From Tritrichomonas musculus (taxonomy: Eukaryota > Parabasalia > Tritrichomonadida > Tritrichomonadidae), in NCBI GenBank assembly GCA_039105265.1, contig JAPFFF010000160.1:1-36246 (forward strand): 36,246 nt of DNA, written 5' to 3'. Shown here piece by piece: positions 11,801-24,500 of this stretch (positions are counted from its first letter, which is position 1; each line of letters begins with the position of its first letter). Under the pieces are notes generated by a model. The model saw nothing but the letters and a program-made list of their open reading frames with translations. It had not been told where the DNA came from and made no database searches. The position numbers and the translations under genes were made by a program.

Positions 11801-14800
11801 CTGATGATTCAACTGCAGTTCTTGTTGCATCTGATGATTCAACTGCAGTTCTTGTTTCATCTGATGATTCAACTGCAGTTCTCGTTGAATCTTATTATTA
11901 AACTGCAGTTCTCGTTGCATCTGATGATTCAACTGCAGTTCTCGTTGCATCTGATGATTCAACTGCAGTTGTCGTTGCATCTGATGATTCAACTGCAGTT
12001 GTCGTTGCATCTGATGATTCAACTGCAGTTCTCGTTGAATCTGATGATTCAACTGCAGTTCTCGTTGAATCTGATGATTCAACTGCAGTTCTCGTTGAAT
12101 CTGATGATTCAACTGCAGTTCTCGTTGCATCTGATGATTCAACTGCAGTTCTCGTTGCATCTGATGATTCAACTGCAGTTCTCGTTGAATCTGATGATTC
12201 AACTGCAGTTCTCGTTGCATCTGATGATTCAACTGCAGTTGTCGTTGCATCTGATGATTCAACTGCAGTTCTCGTTGCATCTGATGATTCAACTGCAGTT
12301 CTCGTTGCATCTGATGATTCAACTGCAGTTCTCGTTGCATCTGATGATTCAACTGCAGTTCTTGTTTCATCTGATGATTCAACTGCAGTTCTCGTTGCAT
12401 CTGATGATTCAACTGCAGTTCTCGTTGAATCTGATGATTCAACTGAAGTTCTCGTTGAATCTGATGATTCAACTGCAGTTCTCGTTGAATCTGATGATTC
12501 AACTGCAGTTCTCGTTGAATCTGATGATTCAACTGAAGTTCTCGTTGAATCTGATGATTCAACTGCAGTTCTCGTTGCATCTGATGATTCAACTGCAGTT
12601 CTTGTTGCATCTGATGATTCAACTGCAGTTCTCGTTGCATCTGATGATTCAACTGCAGTTCTCGTTGCATCTGATGATTCAACTGCAGTTCTCGTTGCAT
12701 CTGATGATTCAACTGCAGTTCTCGTTGCATCTGATTATTCAACTGCAGTTCTTGTTTCATCTTATTATTAAACTGCAGTTCTCGTTGAATCTTATTATTA
12801 AACTGCAGTTCTCGTTGAATCTGATGATTCAACTGCAGTTCTCGTTGCATCTGATGATTCAACTGCAGTTCTCGTTGAATCTGATGATTCAACTGCAGTT
12901 GTCGTTGAATCTGATGATTCAACTGCAGTTCTCGTTGCATCTGATTATTCAACTGCAGTTCTTGTTTCATCTTATTATTAAACTGCAGTTCTCGTTGAAT
13001 CTTATTATTAAACTGCAGTTCTCGTTGAATCTGATGATTCAACTGCAGTTCTCGTTGCATCTGATGATTCAACTGCAGTTCTCGTTGAATCTGATGATTC
13101 AACTGCAGTTGTCGTTGCATCTGATGATTCAACTGCAGTTCTCGTTGAATCTGATGATTCAACTGCAGTTCTCGTTGCATCTGATGATTCAACTGCAGTT
13201 CTCGTTGCATCTGATGATTCAACTGCAGTTCTCGTTGCATCTGATGATTCAACTGCAGTTCTCGTTGAATCTGATGATTCAACTGCAGTTCTTGTTTCAT
13301 CTTATTATTAAACTGCAGTTCTCGCTGCATCTGATGATTCAACTGCAGTTCTCGTTGCATCTGATGATTCAACTGCAGTTCTCGTTGCATCTGATGATTC
13401 AACTGCAGTTCTTGTTTCATCTTATTATTAAACTGCAGTTCTCGCTGCATCTGATGATTCAACTGCAGTTCTCGTTGCATCTGATGATTCAACTGCAGTT
13501 CTCGTTGCATCTGATGATTCAACTGCAGTTCTTGTTTCATCTTATTATTAAACTGCAGTTCTCGCTGCATCTGATGATTCAACTGCAGTTCTCGTTGCAT
13601 CTGATTATTCAACTGCAGTTCTTGTTTCATCTTATTATTAAACTGCAGTTCTCGTTGAATCTTATTATTAAACTGCAGTTCTCGTTGAATCTGATGATTC
13701 AACTGCAGTTCTCGTTGCATCTGATGATTCAACTGCAGTTCTCGTTGAATCTGATGATTCAACTGCAGTTCTCGTTGCATCTGATGATTCAACTGCAGTT
13801 CTCGTTGCATCTGATGATTCAACTGCAGTTCTCGTTGAATCTGATGGTTCAACTGCAGTTGTCGTTGAATCTGATGATTCAACTGCAGTTCTCGTTGCAT
13901 CTGATGATTCAACTGCAGTTCTCGTTGAATCTGATGATTCAACTGCAGTTCTCGTTGAATCTGATGATTCAACTGCAGTTCTCGTTGAATCTGATGATTC
14001 AACTGTAGTTCTCGTTGCATCTGATGATTCAACTGCAGTTCTCGTTGCATCTGATGATTCAACTGCAGTTCTCGTTGAATCTGATGATTCAACTGCAGTT
14101 CTCGTTGAATCTGATGATTCAACTGCAGTTCTCGCTGCATCTGATGATTCAACTGCAGTTGTCGTTGCATCTGATGATTCAACTGCAGTTCTCGTTGCAT
14201 CTGATGATTCAACTGCAGTTCTTGTTGCATCTTATTATTAAACTGCAGTTCTCGTTGCATCTGATGATTCAACTGCAGTTCTCGTTGCATCTGATGATTC
14301 AACTGCAGTTCTCGTTGAATCTGATGGTTCAACTGCAGTTCTCGTTGAATCTGATGGTTCAACTGCAGTTCTCGTTGAATCTGATGATTCAACTGTAGTT
14401 CTCGTTGCATCTGATGATTCAACTGCAGTTCTCGTTGCATCTGATGATTCAACTGCAGTTCTCGTTGAATCTGATGATTCAACTGCAGTTCTCGTTGAAT
14501 CTGATGATTCAACTGCAGTTCTCGTTGCATCTGATGATTCAACTGCAGTTCTCGTTGCATCTGATGATTCAACTGCAGTTGTCGTTGCATCTGATGATTC
14601 AACTGCAGTTCTTGTTTCATCTTATTATTAAACTGCAGTTCTCGTTGCATCTGATGATTCAACTGCAGTTCTCGTTGCATCTGATGATTCAACTGCAGTT
14701 GTCGTTGCATCTGATGATTCAACTGCAGTTCTCGTTGCATCTGATGATTCAACTGCAGTTCTCGTTGCATCTGATGATTCAACTGCAGTTCTTGTTTCAT

Positions 14801-15862
14801 CTTATTATTAAACTGCAGTTCTCGTTGAATCTGATGATTCAACTGCAGTTCTCGTTGCATCTGATGATTCAACTGCAGTTCTCGTTGAATCTGATGATTC
14901 AACTGCAGTTGTCGTTGCATCTGATGATTCAACTGCAGTTGTCGTTGCATCTGATGATTCAACTGCAGTTCTCGTTGAATCTGATGATTCAACTGTAGTT
15001 CTCGTTGCATCTGATGATTCAACTGCAGTTCTCGTTGAATCTGATGATTCAACTGTAGTTCTCGTTGAATCTGATGATTCAACTGCAGTTCTCGTTGAAT
15101 CTGATGATTCAACTGCAGTTCTCGTTGAATCTGATGATTCAACTGTAGTTCTCGTTGCATCTGATGATTCAACTGCAGTTCTCGTTGAATCTGATGATTC
15201 AACTGTAGTTCTCGTTGAATCTGATGATTCAACTGCAGTTCTTGTTGCATCTTAATATTAAACGGTAGTTCTCGTTGAATCTGATGATTCAACTGCAGTT
15301 CTCGTTGCATCTGATGATTCAACTGCAGTTCTTGTTTCATCTTATTATTAAACTGCAGTTCTCGCTGCATCTGATGATTCAACTGCAGTTCTCGTTGAAT
15401 CTGATGATTCAACTGTAGTTCTCGTTGAATCTGATGATTCAACTGCAGTTCTCGTTGCATCTGATGATTCAACTGCAGTTCTCGTTGAATCTGATGATTC
15501 AACTGCAGTTCTCGTTGCATCTGATGATTCAACTGCAGTTCTCGTTGCATCTGATGATTCAACTGCAGTTCTCGTTGCATCTGATGATTCAACTGCAGTT
15601 CTCGTTGAATCTGATGATTCAACTGCAGTTCTTGTTTCATCTTATTATTAAACTGCAGTTCTCGCTGCATCTGATGATTCAACTGCAGTTCTCGTTGCAT
15701 CTGATGATTCAACTGCAGTTCTCGTTGCATCTGATGATTCAACTGCAGTTCTTGTTTCATCTTATTATTAAACTGCAGTTCTCGCTGCATCTGATGATTC
15801 AACTGCAGTTCTCGTTGCATCTGATGATTCAACTGCAGTTCTCGTTGCATCTGATGATTCAA
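8393..15862 (-). other. Second longest satellite open frame (2,489 codons), same decapeptide repeat
   Basis: Same frame and repeat as 23,032-32,931, bounded on both sides by the TAG created at a CTACAG unit (15,863 and 8,393). It includes the most divergent interior unit, where the protein would read LPFNIKM instead of LQLNHQM. Adjacent frames at 15,863-20,710 (1,615 codons), 3,744-6,071 (775) and 32,941-36,051 (1,036) are of the same kind. All are best explained by the repeat period. Confidence 0.12.
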
Positions 15863-17750
15863 CTACAGTTCTCGTTGCATCTGATGATTCAACTGCAGTT
15901 CTTGTTTCATCTTATTATTAAACTGCAGTTCTCGCTGCATCTGATGATTCAACTGCAGTTCTCGTTGCATCTGATGATTCAACTGCAGTTCTCGTTGCAT
16001 CTGATGATTCAACTGCAGTTCTCGTTGCATCTTATTATTAAACTGCAGTTCTCGTTGCATCTGATGATTCAACTGCAGTTCTCGTTGCATCTGATGATTC
16101 AACTGCAGTTCTCGTTGAATCTGATGGTTCAACTGCAGTTCTCGTTGAATCTGATGATTCAACTGCAGTTCTCGTTGCATCTGATGATTCAACTGCAGTT
16201 CTCGTTGAATCTGATGATTCAACTGCAGTTCTCGTTGCATCTGATGATTCAACTGCAGTTCTCGTTGCATCTGATGATTCAACTGCAGTTCTCGTTGAAT
16301 CTGATGGTTCAACTGCAGTTCTCGTTGAATCTGATGATTCAACTGCAGTTCTCGTTGCATCTGATGATTCAACTGCAGTTCTCGTTGAATCTGATGATTC
16401 AACTGCAGTTCTCGTTGAATCTGATGATTCAACTGCAGTTCTCGTTGAATCTGATGATTCAACTGTAGTTCTCGTTGCATCTGATGATTCAACTGCAGTT
16501 CTCGTTGCATCTGATGATTCAACTGCAGTTCTCGTTGAATCTGATGATTCAACTGCAGTTCTCGTTGAATCTGATGATTCAACTGCAGTTCTCGTTGAAT
16601 CTGATGATTCAACTGTAGTTCTCGTTGCATCTGATGATTCAACTGCAGTTCTCGTTGAATCTGATGGTTCAACTGCAGTTCTCGTTGAATCTGATGGTTC
16701 AACTGCAGTTCTCGTTGAATCTGATGATTCAACTGCAGTTCTCGTTGAATCTGATGGTTCAACTGCAGTTCTCGTTGAATCTGATGATTCAACTGCAGTT
16801 CTCGTTGAATCTGATGGTTCAACTGCAGTTCTCGTTGAATCTGATGGTTCAACTGCAGTTCTCGTTGAATCTGATGATTCAACTGTAGTTCTCGTTGCAT
16901 CTGATGATTCAACTGCAGTTCTCGTTGCATCTGATGATTCAACTGCAGTTCTCGTTGAATCTGATGATTCAACTGCAGTTCTCGTTGAATCTGATGATTC
17001 AACTGCAGTTCTCGTTGCATCTGATGATTCAACTGCAGTTCTCGTTGCATCTGATGATTCAACTGCAGTTGTCGTTGCATCTGATGATTCAACTGCAGTT
17101 CTTGTTTCATCTTATTATTAAACTGCAGTTCTCGTTGCATCTGATGATTCAACTGCAGTTCTCGTTGAATCTGATGATTCAACTGTAGTTCTCGTTGAAT
17201 CTGATGATTCAACTGCAGTTCTCGTTGAATCTGATGATTCAACTGTAGTTCTCGTTGAATCTGATGGTTCAACTGCAGTTCTCGTTGAATCTGATGATTC
17301 AACTGCAGTTCTCGTTGAATCTGATGATTCAACTGCAGTTCTTGTTGCATCTGATGATTCAACTGCAGTTCTCGTTGAATCTGATGATTCAACTGTAGTT
17401 CTCGTTGCATCTGATGATTCAACTGCAGTTCTCGTTGAATCTGATGATTCAACTGTAGTTCTCGTTGCATCTGATGATTCAACTGCAGTTCTCGTTGAAT
17501 CTGATGGTTCAACTGCAGTTCTCGTTGCATCTGATGATTCAACTGCAGTTCTCGTTGAATCTGATGATTCAACTGCAGTTCTCGTTGCATCTGATGATTC
17601 AACTGCAGTTCTCGTTGCATCTGATGATTCAACTGCAGTTCTCGTTGCATCTGATGATTCAACTGCAGTTCTCGTTGAATCTGATGATTCAACTGCAGTT
17701 CTCGTTGAATCTGATGATTCAACTGCAGTTCTCGTTGCATCTGATGATTC
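15460..17750. repeat. Nested block B, second copy (about 2.3 kb)
   Basis: Copy of 3,340-5,631, lying between the two block A copies. It includes the rare CTACAG marker at about 15,861, matching about 3,745. Directly after it, at 17,750, a further 750-bp partial copy begins, so the segment between the block A copies was built in at least two steps. Confidence 0.85.
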
Positions 17751-18500
17751 AACTGCAGTTCTCGTTGAATCTGATGATTCAACTGCAGTTCTCGTTGAAT
17801 CTGATGATTCAACTGTAGTTCTCGTTGCATCTGATGATTCAACTGCAGTTCTCGTTGAATCTGATGGTTCAACTGCAGTTCTCGTTGAATCTGATGGTTC
17901 AACTGCAGTTCTCGTTGAATCTGATGATTCAACTGCAGTTCTCGTTGAATCTGATGGTTCAACTGCAGTTCTCGTTGAATCTGATGATTCAACTGCAGTT
18001 CTCGTTGAATCTGATGGTTCAACTGCAGTTCTCGTTGAATCTGATGGTTCAACTGCAGTTCTCGTTGAATCTGATGATTCAACTGTAGTTCTCGTTGCAT
18101 CTGATGATTCAACTGCAGTTCTCGTTGCATCTGATGATTCAACTGCAGTTCTCGTTGAATCTGATGATTCAACTGCAGTTCTCGTTGAATCTGATGATTC
18201 AACTGCAGTTCTCGTTGCATCTGATGATTCAACTGCAGTTCTCGTTGCATCTGATGATTCAACTGCAGTTGTCGTTGCATCTGATGATTCAACTGCAGTT
18301 CTTGTTTCATCTTATTATTAAACTGCAGTTCTCGTTGCATCTGATGATTCAACTGCAGTTCTCGTTGAATCTGATGATTCAACTGTAGTTCTCGTTGAAT
18401 CTGATGATTCAACTGCAGTTCTCGTTGAATCTGATGATTCAACTGTAGTTCTCGTTGAATCTGATGGTTCAACTGCAGTTCTCGTTGAATCTGATGATTC
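16550..18500. repeat. Tandem pair of a 750-bp module (offset 1,200 bp)
   Basis: The units at about 16,550-17,300 recur at about 17,750-18,500, with the same run of GGTT and CTGTAG variants. The same module occurs at about 4,431-5,181 and 19,070-19,820, so four copies exist in the window. Offsets add up (12,119 + 1,200 + 1,320 = 14,639), as expected if the copies came from successive in-register exchanges. Confidence 0.8.
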
Positions 18501-18509
18501 AACTGCAGT

Positions 18510-21500
18510 TCTCGTTGCATCTGATGATTCAACTGCAGTTCTCGTTGCATCTTATTATTAAACTGCAGTTCTCGTTGCATCTGATGATTCAACTGCAGTT
18601 CTCGTTGCATCTGATGATTCAACTGCAGTTCTCGTTGAATCTGATGGTTCAACTGCAGTTCTCGTTGAATCTGATGATTCAACTGCAGTTCTCGTTGCAT
18701 CTGATGATTCAACTGCAGTTCTCGTTGAATCTGATGATTCAACTGCAGTTCTCGTTGCATCTGATGATTCAACTGCAGTTCTCGTTGCATCTGATGATTC
18801 AACTGCAGTTCTCGTTGAATCTGATGGTTCAACTGCAGTTCTCGTTGAATCTGATGATTCAACTGCAGTTCTCGTTGCATCTGATGATTCAACTGCAGTT
18901 CTCGTTGAATCTGATGATTCAACTGCAGTTCTCGTTGAATCTGATGATTCAACTGCAGTTCTCGTTGAATCTGATGATTCAACTGTAGTTCTCGTTGCAT
19001 CTGATGATTCAACTGCAGTTCTCGTTGCATCTGATGATTCAACTGCAGTTCTCGTTGAATCTGATGATTCAACTGCAGTTCTCGTTGAATCTGATGATTC
19101 AACTGCAGTTCTCGTTGAATCTGATGATTCAACTGTAGTTCTCGTTGCATCTGATGATTCAACTGCAGTTCTCGTTGAATCTGATGGTTCAACTGCAGTT
19201 CTCGTTGAATCTGATGGTTCAACTGCAGTTCTCGTTGAATCTGATGATTCAACTGCAGTTCTCGTTGAATCTGATGGTTCAACTGCAGTTCTCGTTGAAT
19301 CTGATGATTCAACTGCAGTTCTCGTTGAATCTGATGGTTCAACTGCAGTTCTCGTTGAATCTGATGGTTCAACTGCAGTTCTCGTTGAATCTGATGATTC
19401 AACTGTAGTTCTCGTTGCATCTGATGATTCAACTGCAGTTCTCGTTGCATCTGATGATTCAACTGCAGTTCTCGTTGAATCTGATGATTCAACTGCAGTT
19501 CTCGTTGAATCTGATGATTCAACTGCAGTTCTCGTTGCATCTGATGATTCAACTGCAGTTCTCGTTGCATCTGATGATTCAACTGCAGTTGTCGTTGCAT
19601 CTGATGATTCAACTGCAGTTCTTGTTTCATCTTATTATTAAACTGCAGTTCTCGTTGCATCTGATGATTCAACTGCAGTTCTCGTTGAATCTGATGATTC
19701 AACTGTAGTTCTCGTTGAATCTGATGATTCAACTGCAGTTCTCGTTGAATCTGATGATTCAACTGTAGTTCTCGTTGAATCTGATGGTTCAACTGCAGTT
19801 CTCGTTGAATCTGATGATTCAACTGCAGTTCTCGTTGAATCTGATGATTCAACTGCAGTTCTTGTTGCATCTGATGATTCAACTGCAGTTCTCGTTGAAT
19901 CTGATGATTCAACTGTAGTTCTCGTTGCATCTGATGATTCAACTGCAGTTCTCGTTGAATCTGATGATTCAACTGTAGTTCTCGTTGCATCTGATGATTC
20001 AACTGCAGTTCTCGTTGAATCTGATGGTTCAACTGCAGTTCTCGTTGCATCTGATGATTCAACTGCAGTTCTCGTTGAATCTGATGATTCAACTGCAGTT
20101 CTCGTTGCATCTGATGATTCAACTGCAGTTCTCGTTGCATCTGATGATTCAACTGCAGTTCTCGTTGCATCTGATGATTCAACTGCAGTTCTCGTTGAAT
20201 CTGATGATTCAACTGCAGTTCTCGTTGAATCTGATGATTCAACTGCAGTTCTCGTTGCATCTGATGATTCAACTGCAGTTCTTGTTGAATCTTATTATTA
20301 AACTGCAGTTCTCGTTGACTCTTATGATTAAACTGCAGTTCTCGTTGAATCTTATGATTAAACTGCAGTTCTTGTTGAATCTTATTATTAAACTGCAGTT
20401 CTCGTTGCATCTGATGATTCAACTGCAGTTCTCGTTGCATCTGATGATTCAACTGCAGTTCTCGTTGCATCTGATGATTCAACTGCAGTTCTCGTTGCAT
20501 CTGATGATTCAACTGCAGTTCTCGTTGCATCTGATGATTCAACTGCAGTTCTTGTTGCATCTGATGATTCAACTGCAGTTCTCGTTGAATCTGATGATTC
20601 AACTGCAGTTCTCGTTGCATCTGATGATTCAACTGTAGTTCTCGTTGAATCTGATGATTCAACTGCAGTTGTCGTTGCATCTGATGATTCAACTGCAGTT
20701 GTCGTTGCATCTGATGATTTAACTCAGTTCTCGTTGAATCTGATGATTCAACTGTAGTTCTCGTTGCATCTGATGATTCAACTGCAGTTCTCGTTGAATC
20801 TGATGATTCAACTGTAGTTCTCGTTGAATCTGATGATTCAACTGCAGTTCTCGTTGAATCTGATGATTCAACTGTAGTTCTCGTTGAATCTGATGGTTCA
20901 ACTGCAGTTCTCGTTGAATCTGATGATTCAACTGCAGTTCTCGTTGAATCTGATGATTCAACTGCAGTTCTTGTTGCATCTGATGATTCAACTGCAGTTC
21001 TTGTTTCATCTGATGATTCAACTGCAGTTCTCGTTGAATCTTATTATTAAACTGCAGTTCTCGTTGCATCTGATGATTCAACTGTAGTTCTCGTTGCATC
21101 TGATGATTCAACTGCAGTTGTCGTTGCATCTGATGATTCAACTGCAGTTGTCGTTGCATCTGATGATTCAACTGCAGTTCTCGTTGAATCTGATGATTCA
21201 ACTGCAGTTCTCGTTGAATCTGATGATTCAACTGCAGTTCTCGTTGAATCTGATGATTCAACTGCAGTTCTCGTTGCATCTGATGATTCAACTGCAGTTC
21301 TCGTTGCATCTGATGATTCAACTGCAGTTCTCGTTGAATCTGATGATTCAACTGCAGTTCTCGTTGCATCTGATGATTCAACTGCAGTTCTCGTTGCATC
21401 TGATGATTCAACTGCAGTTCTCGTTGCATCTGATGATTCAACTGCAGTTCTCGTTGCATCTGATGATTCAACTGCAGTTCTCGTTGCATCTGATGATTCA

Positions 21501-24500
21501 ACTGCAGTTCTTGTTTCATCTGATGATTCAACTGCAGTTCTCGTTGCATCTGATGATTCAACTGCAGTTCTCGTTGAATCTGATGATTCAACTGAAGTTC
21601 TCGTTGAATCTGATGATTCAACTGCAGTTCTCGTTGCATCTGATGATTCAACTGCAGTTCTCGTTGAATCTGATGATTCAACTGCAGTTCTCGTTGCATC
21701 TGATGATTCAACTGCAGTTCTCGTTGCATCTGATGATTCAACTGCAGTTCTCGTTGCATCTGATTATTCAACTGCAGTTCTTGTTTCATCTGATGATTCA
21801 ACTGCAGTTCTCATTGCATCTGATGATTCAACTGCAGTTCTCGTTGAATCTGATGATTCAACTGAAGTTCTCGTTGAATCTGATGATTCAACTGCAGTTC
21901 TCGTTGCATCTGATTATTCAACTGCAGTTCTTGTTTCATCTGATGATTCAACTGCAGTTCTCGTTGCATCTGATGATTCAACTGCAGTTGTCGTTGCATC
22001 TGATGATTCAACTGCAGTTCTCGTTGAATCTGATGGTTCAACTGCAGTTCTCGTTGAATCTGATGATTCAACTGCAGTTCTTGTTTCATCTGATGATTCA
22101 ACTGCAGTTCTCGTTGCATCTGATGATTCAACTGCAGTTCTCGTTGAATCTGATGATTCAACTGAAGTTCTCGTTGAATCTGATGATTCAACTGCAGTTC
22201 TCGTTGCATCTGATTATTCAACTGCAGTTCTTGTTTCATCTTATTATTAAACTGCAGTTCTCGTTGAATCTTATTATTAAACTGCAGTTCTCGTTGAATC
22301 TGATGATTCAACTGCAGTTCTCGTTGCATCTGATGATTCAACTGCAGTTCTCGTTGAATCTGATGATTCAACTGCAGTTGTCGTTGAATCTGATGATTCA
22401 ACTGCAGTTCTCGTTGCATCTGATTATTCAACTGCAGTTCTTGTTTCATCTTATTATTAAACTGCAGTTCTCGTTGAATCTTATTATTAAACTGCAGTTC
22501 TCGTTGAATCTGATGATTCAACTGCAGTTCTCGTTGCATCTGATGATTCAACTGCAGTTCTCGTTGAATCTGATGATTCAACTGCAGTTCTCGTTGAATC
22601 TGATGATTCAACTGCAGTTGTCGTTGCATCTGATGATTCAACTGCAGTTCTCGTTGAATCTGATGATTCAACTGCAGTTCTCGTTGCATCTGATGATTCA
22701 ACTGCAGTTCTCGTTGCATCTGATGATTCAACTGCAGTTCTCGTTGCATCTGATGATTCAACTGCAGTTCTCGTTGAATCTGATGATTCAACTGCAGTTC
22801 TTGTTTCATCTTATTATTAAACTGCAGTTCTCGCTACATCTGATGATTCAACTGCAGTTCTCGTTGCATCTGATGATTCAACTGCAGTTCTCGTTGCATC
22901 TGATGATTCAACTGCAGTTCTTGTTTCATCTTATTATTAAACTGCAGTTCTCGCTGCATCTGATGATTCAACTGCAGTTCTCGTTGCATCTGATGATTCA
23001 ACTGCAGTTCTCGTTGCATCTGATGATTCAACTACAGTTCTCGTTGCATCTGATGATTCAACTGCAGTTCTTGTTTCATCTTATTATTAAACTGCAGTTC
23101 TCGCTGCATCTGATGATTCAACTGCAGTTCTCGTTGCATCTGATGATTCAACTGCAGTTCTCGTTGCATCTGATGATTCAACTGCAGTTCTCGTTGCATC
23201 TTATTATTAAACTGCAGTTCTCGTTGCATCTGATGATTCAACTGCAGTTCTCGTTGCATCTGATGATTCAACTGCAGTTCTCGTTGAATCTGATGGTTCA
23301 ACTGCAGTTCTCGTTGAATCTGATGATTCAACTGCAGTTCTCGTTGCATCTGATGATTCAACTGCAGTTCTCGTTGAATCTGATGATTCAACTGCAGTTC
23401 TCGTTGCATCTGATGATTCAACTGCAGTTCTCGTTGCATCTGATGATTCAACTGCAGTTCTCGTTGCATCTGATGATTCAACTGTAGTTCTCGTTGAATC
23501 TGATGATTCAACTGCAGTTCTCGTTGCATCTGATGATTCAACTGCAGTTCTCGTTGAATCTGATGATTCAACTGCAGTTCTCGTTGAATCTGATGATTCA
23601 ACTGCAGTTCTCGTTGAATCTGATGATTCAACTGCAGTTCTCGTTGCATCTGATGATTCAACTGCAGTTCTCGTTGCATCTGATGATTCAACTGCAGTTC
23701 TCGTTGAATCTGATGATTCAACTGCAGTTCTCGTTGCATCTGATGATTCAACTGCAGTTCTCGTTGCATCTGATGATTCAACTGCAGTTCTCGTTGCATC
23801 TTATTATTAAACTGCAGTTCTCGTTGCATCTGATGATTCAACTGCAGTTCTCGTTGCATCTGATGATTCAACTGCAGTTCTCGTTGAATCTGATGGTTCA
23901 ACTGCAGTTCTCGTTGAATCTGATGATTCAACTGCAGTTCTCGTTGCATCTGATGATTCAACTGCAGTTCTCGTTGAATCTGATGATTCAACTGCAGTTC
24001 TCGTTGCATCTGATGATTCAACTGCAGTTCTCGTTGCATCTGATGATTCAACTGCAGTTCTCGTTGCATCTGATGATTCAACTGTAGTTCTCGTTGAATC
24101 TGATGATTCAACTGCAGTTCTCGTTGCATCTGATGATTCAACTGCAGTTCTCGTTGAATCTGATGATTCAACTGCAGTTCTCGTTGAATCTGATGATTCA
24201 ACTGCAGTTCTCGTTGAATCTGATGATTCAACTGTAGTTCTCGTTGCATCTGATGATTCAACTGCAGTTGTCGTTGCATCTGATGATTCAACTGCAGTTC
24301 TCGTTGAATCTGATGATTCAACTGCAGTTCTCGTTGAATCTGATGATTCAACTGCAGTTCTCGTTGAATCTGATGATTCAACTGTAGTTCTCGTTGCATC
24401 TGATGATTCAACTGCAGTTCTCGTTGCATCTGATGATTCAACTGCAGTTCTCGTTGAATCTGATGGTTCAACTGCAGTTCTCGTTGAATCTGATGGTTCA

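Larger units (their letters stand above)
3870..15100. repeat. Higher-order repeat block A, copy 1 (about 11.2 kb)
   Basis: The order of unit variants here recurs at about 18,510-29,680. The offset is 14,639 bp (488 units minus 1 bp) from the left border through about 8,190. It then becomes 14,819, 14,789 and 14,579 as whole units are gained or lost. Rare markers are shared: the 1-bp deletion at 6,086, CTCATTG at 7,171, CGCTACATC at 8,191, CTACAG at about 8,391 and CAGCTG at about 10,791. Copy 1 has seven extra units within about 11,581-11,820 and one extra unit in 11,041-11,160 relative to copy 2. Borders are where variant order stops matching, so they are good to about one unit. Confidence 0.88.
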
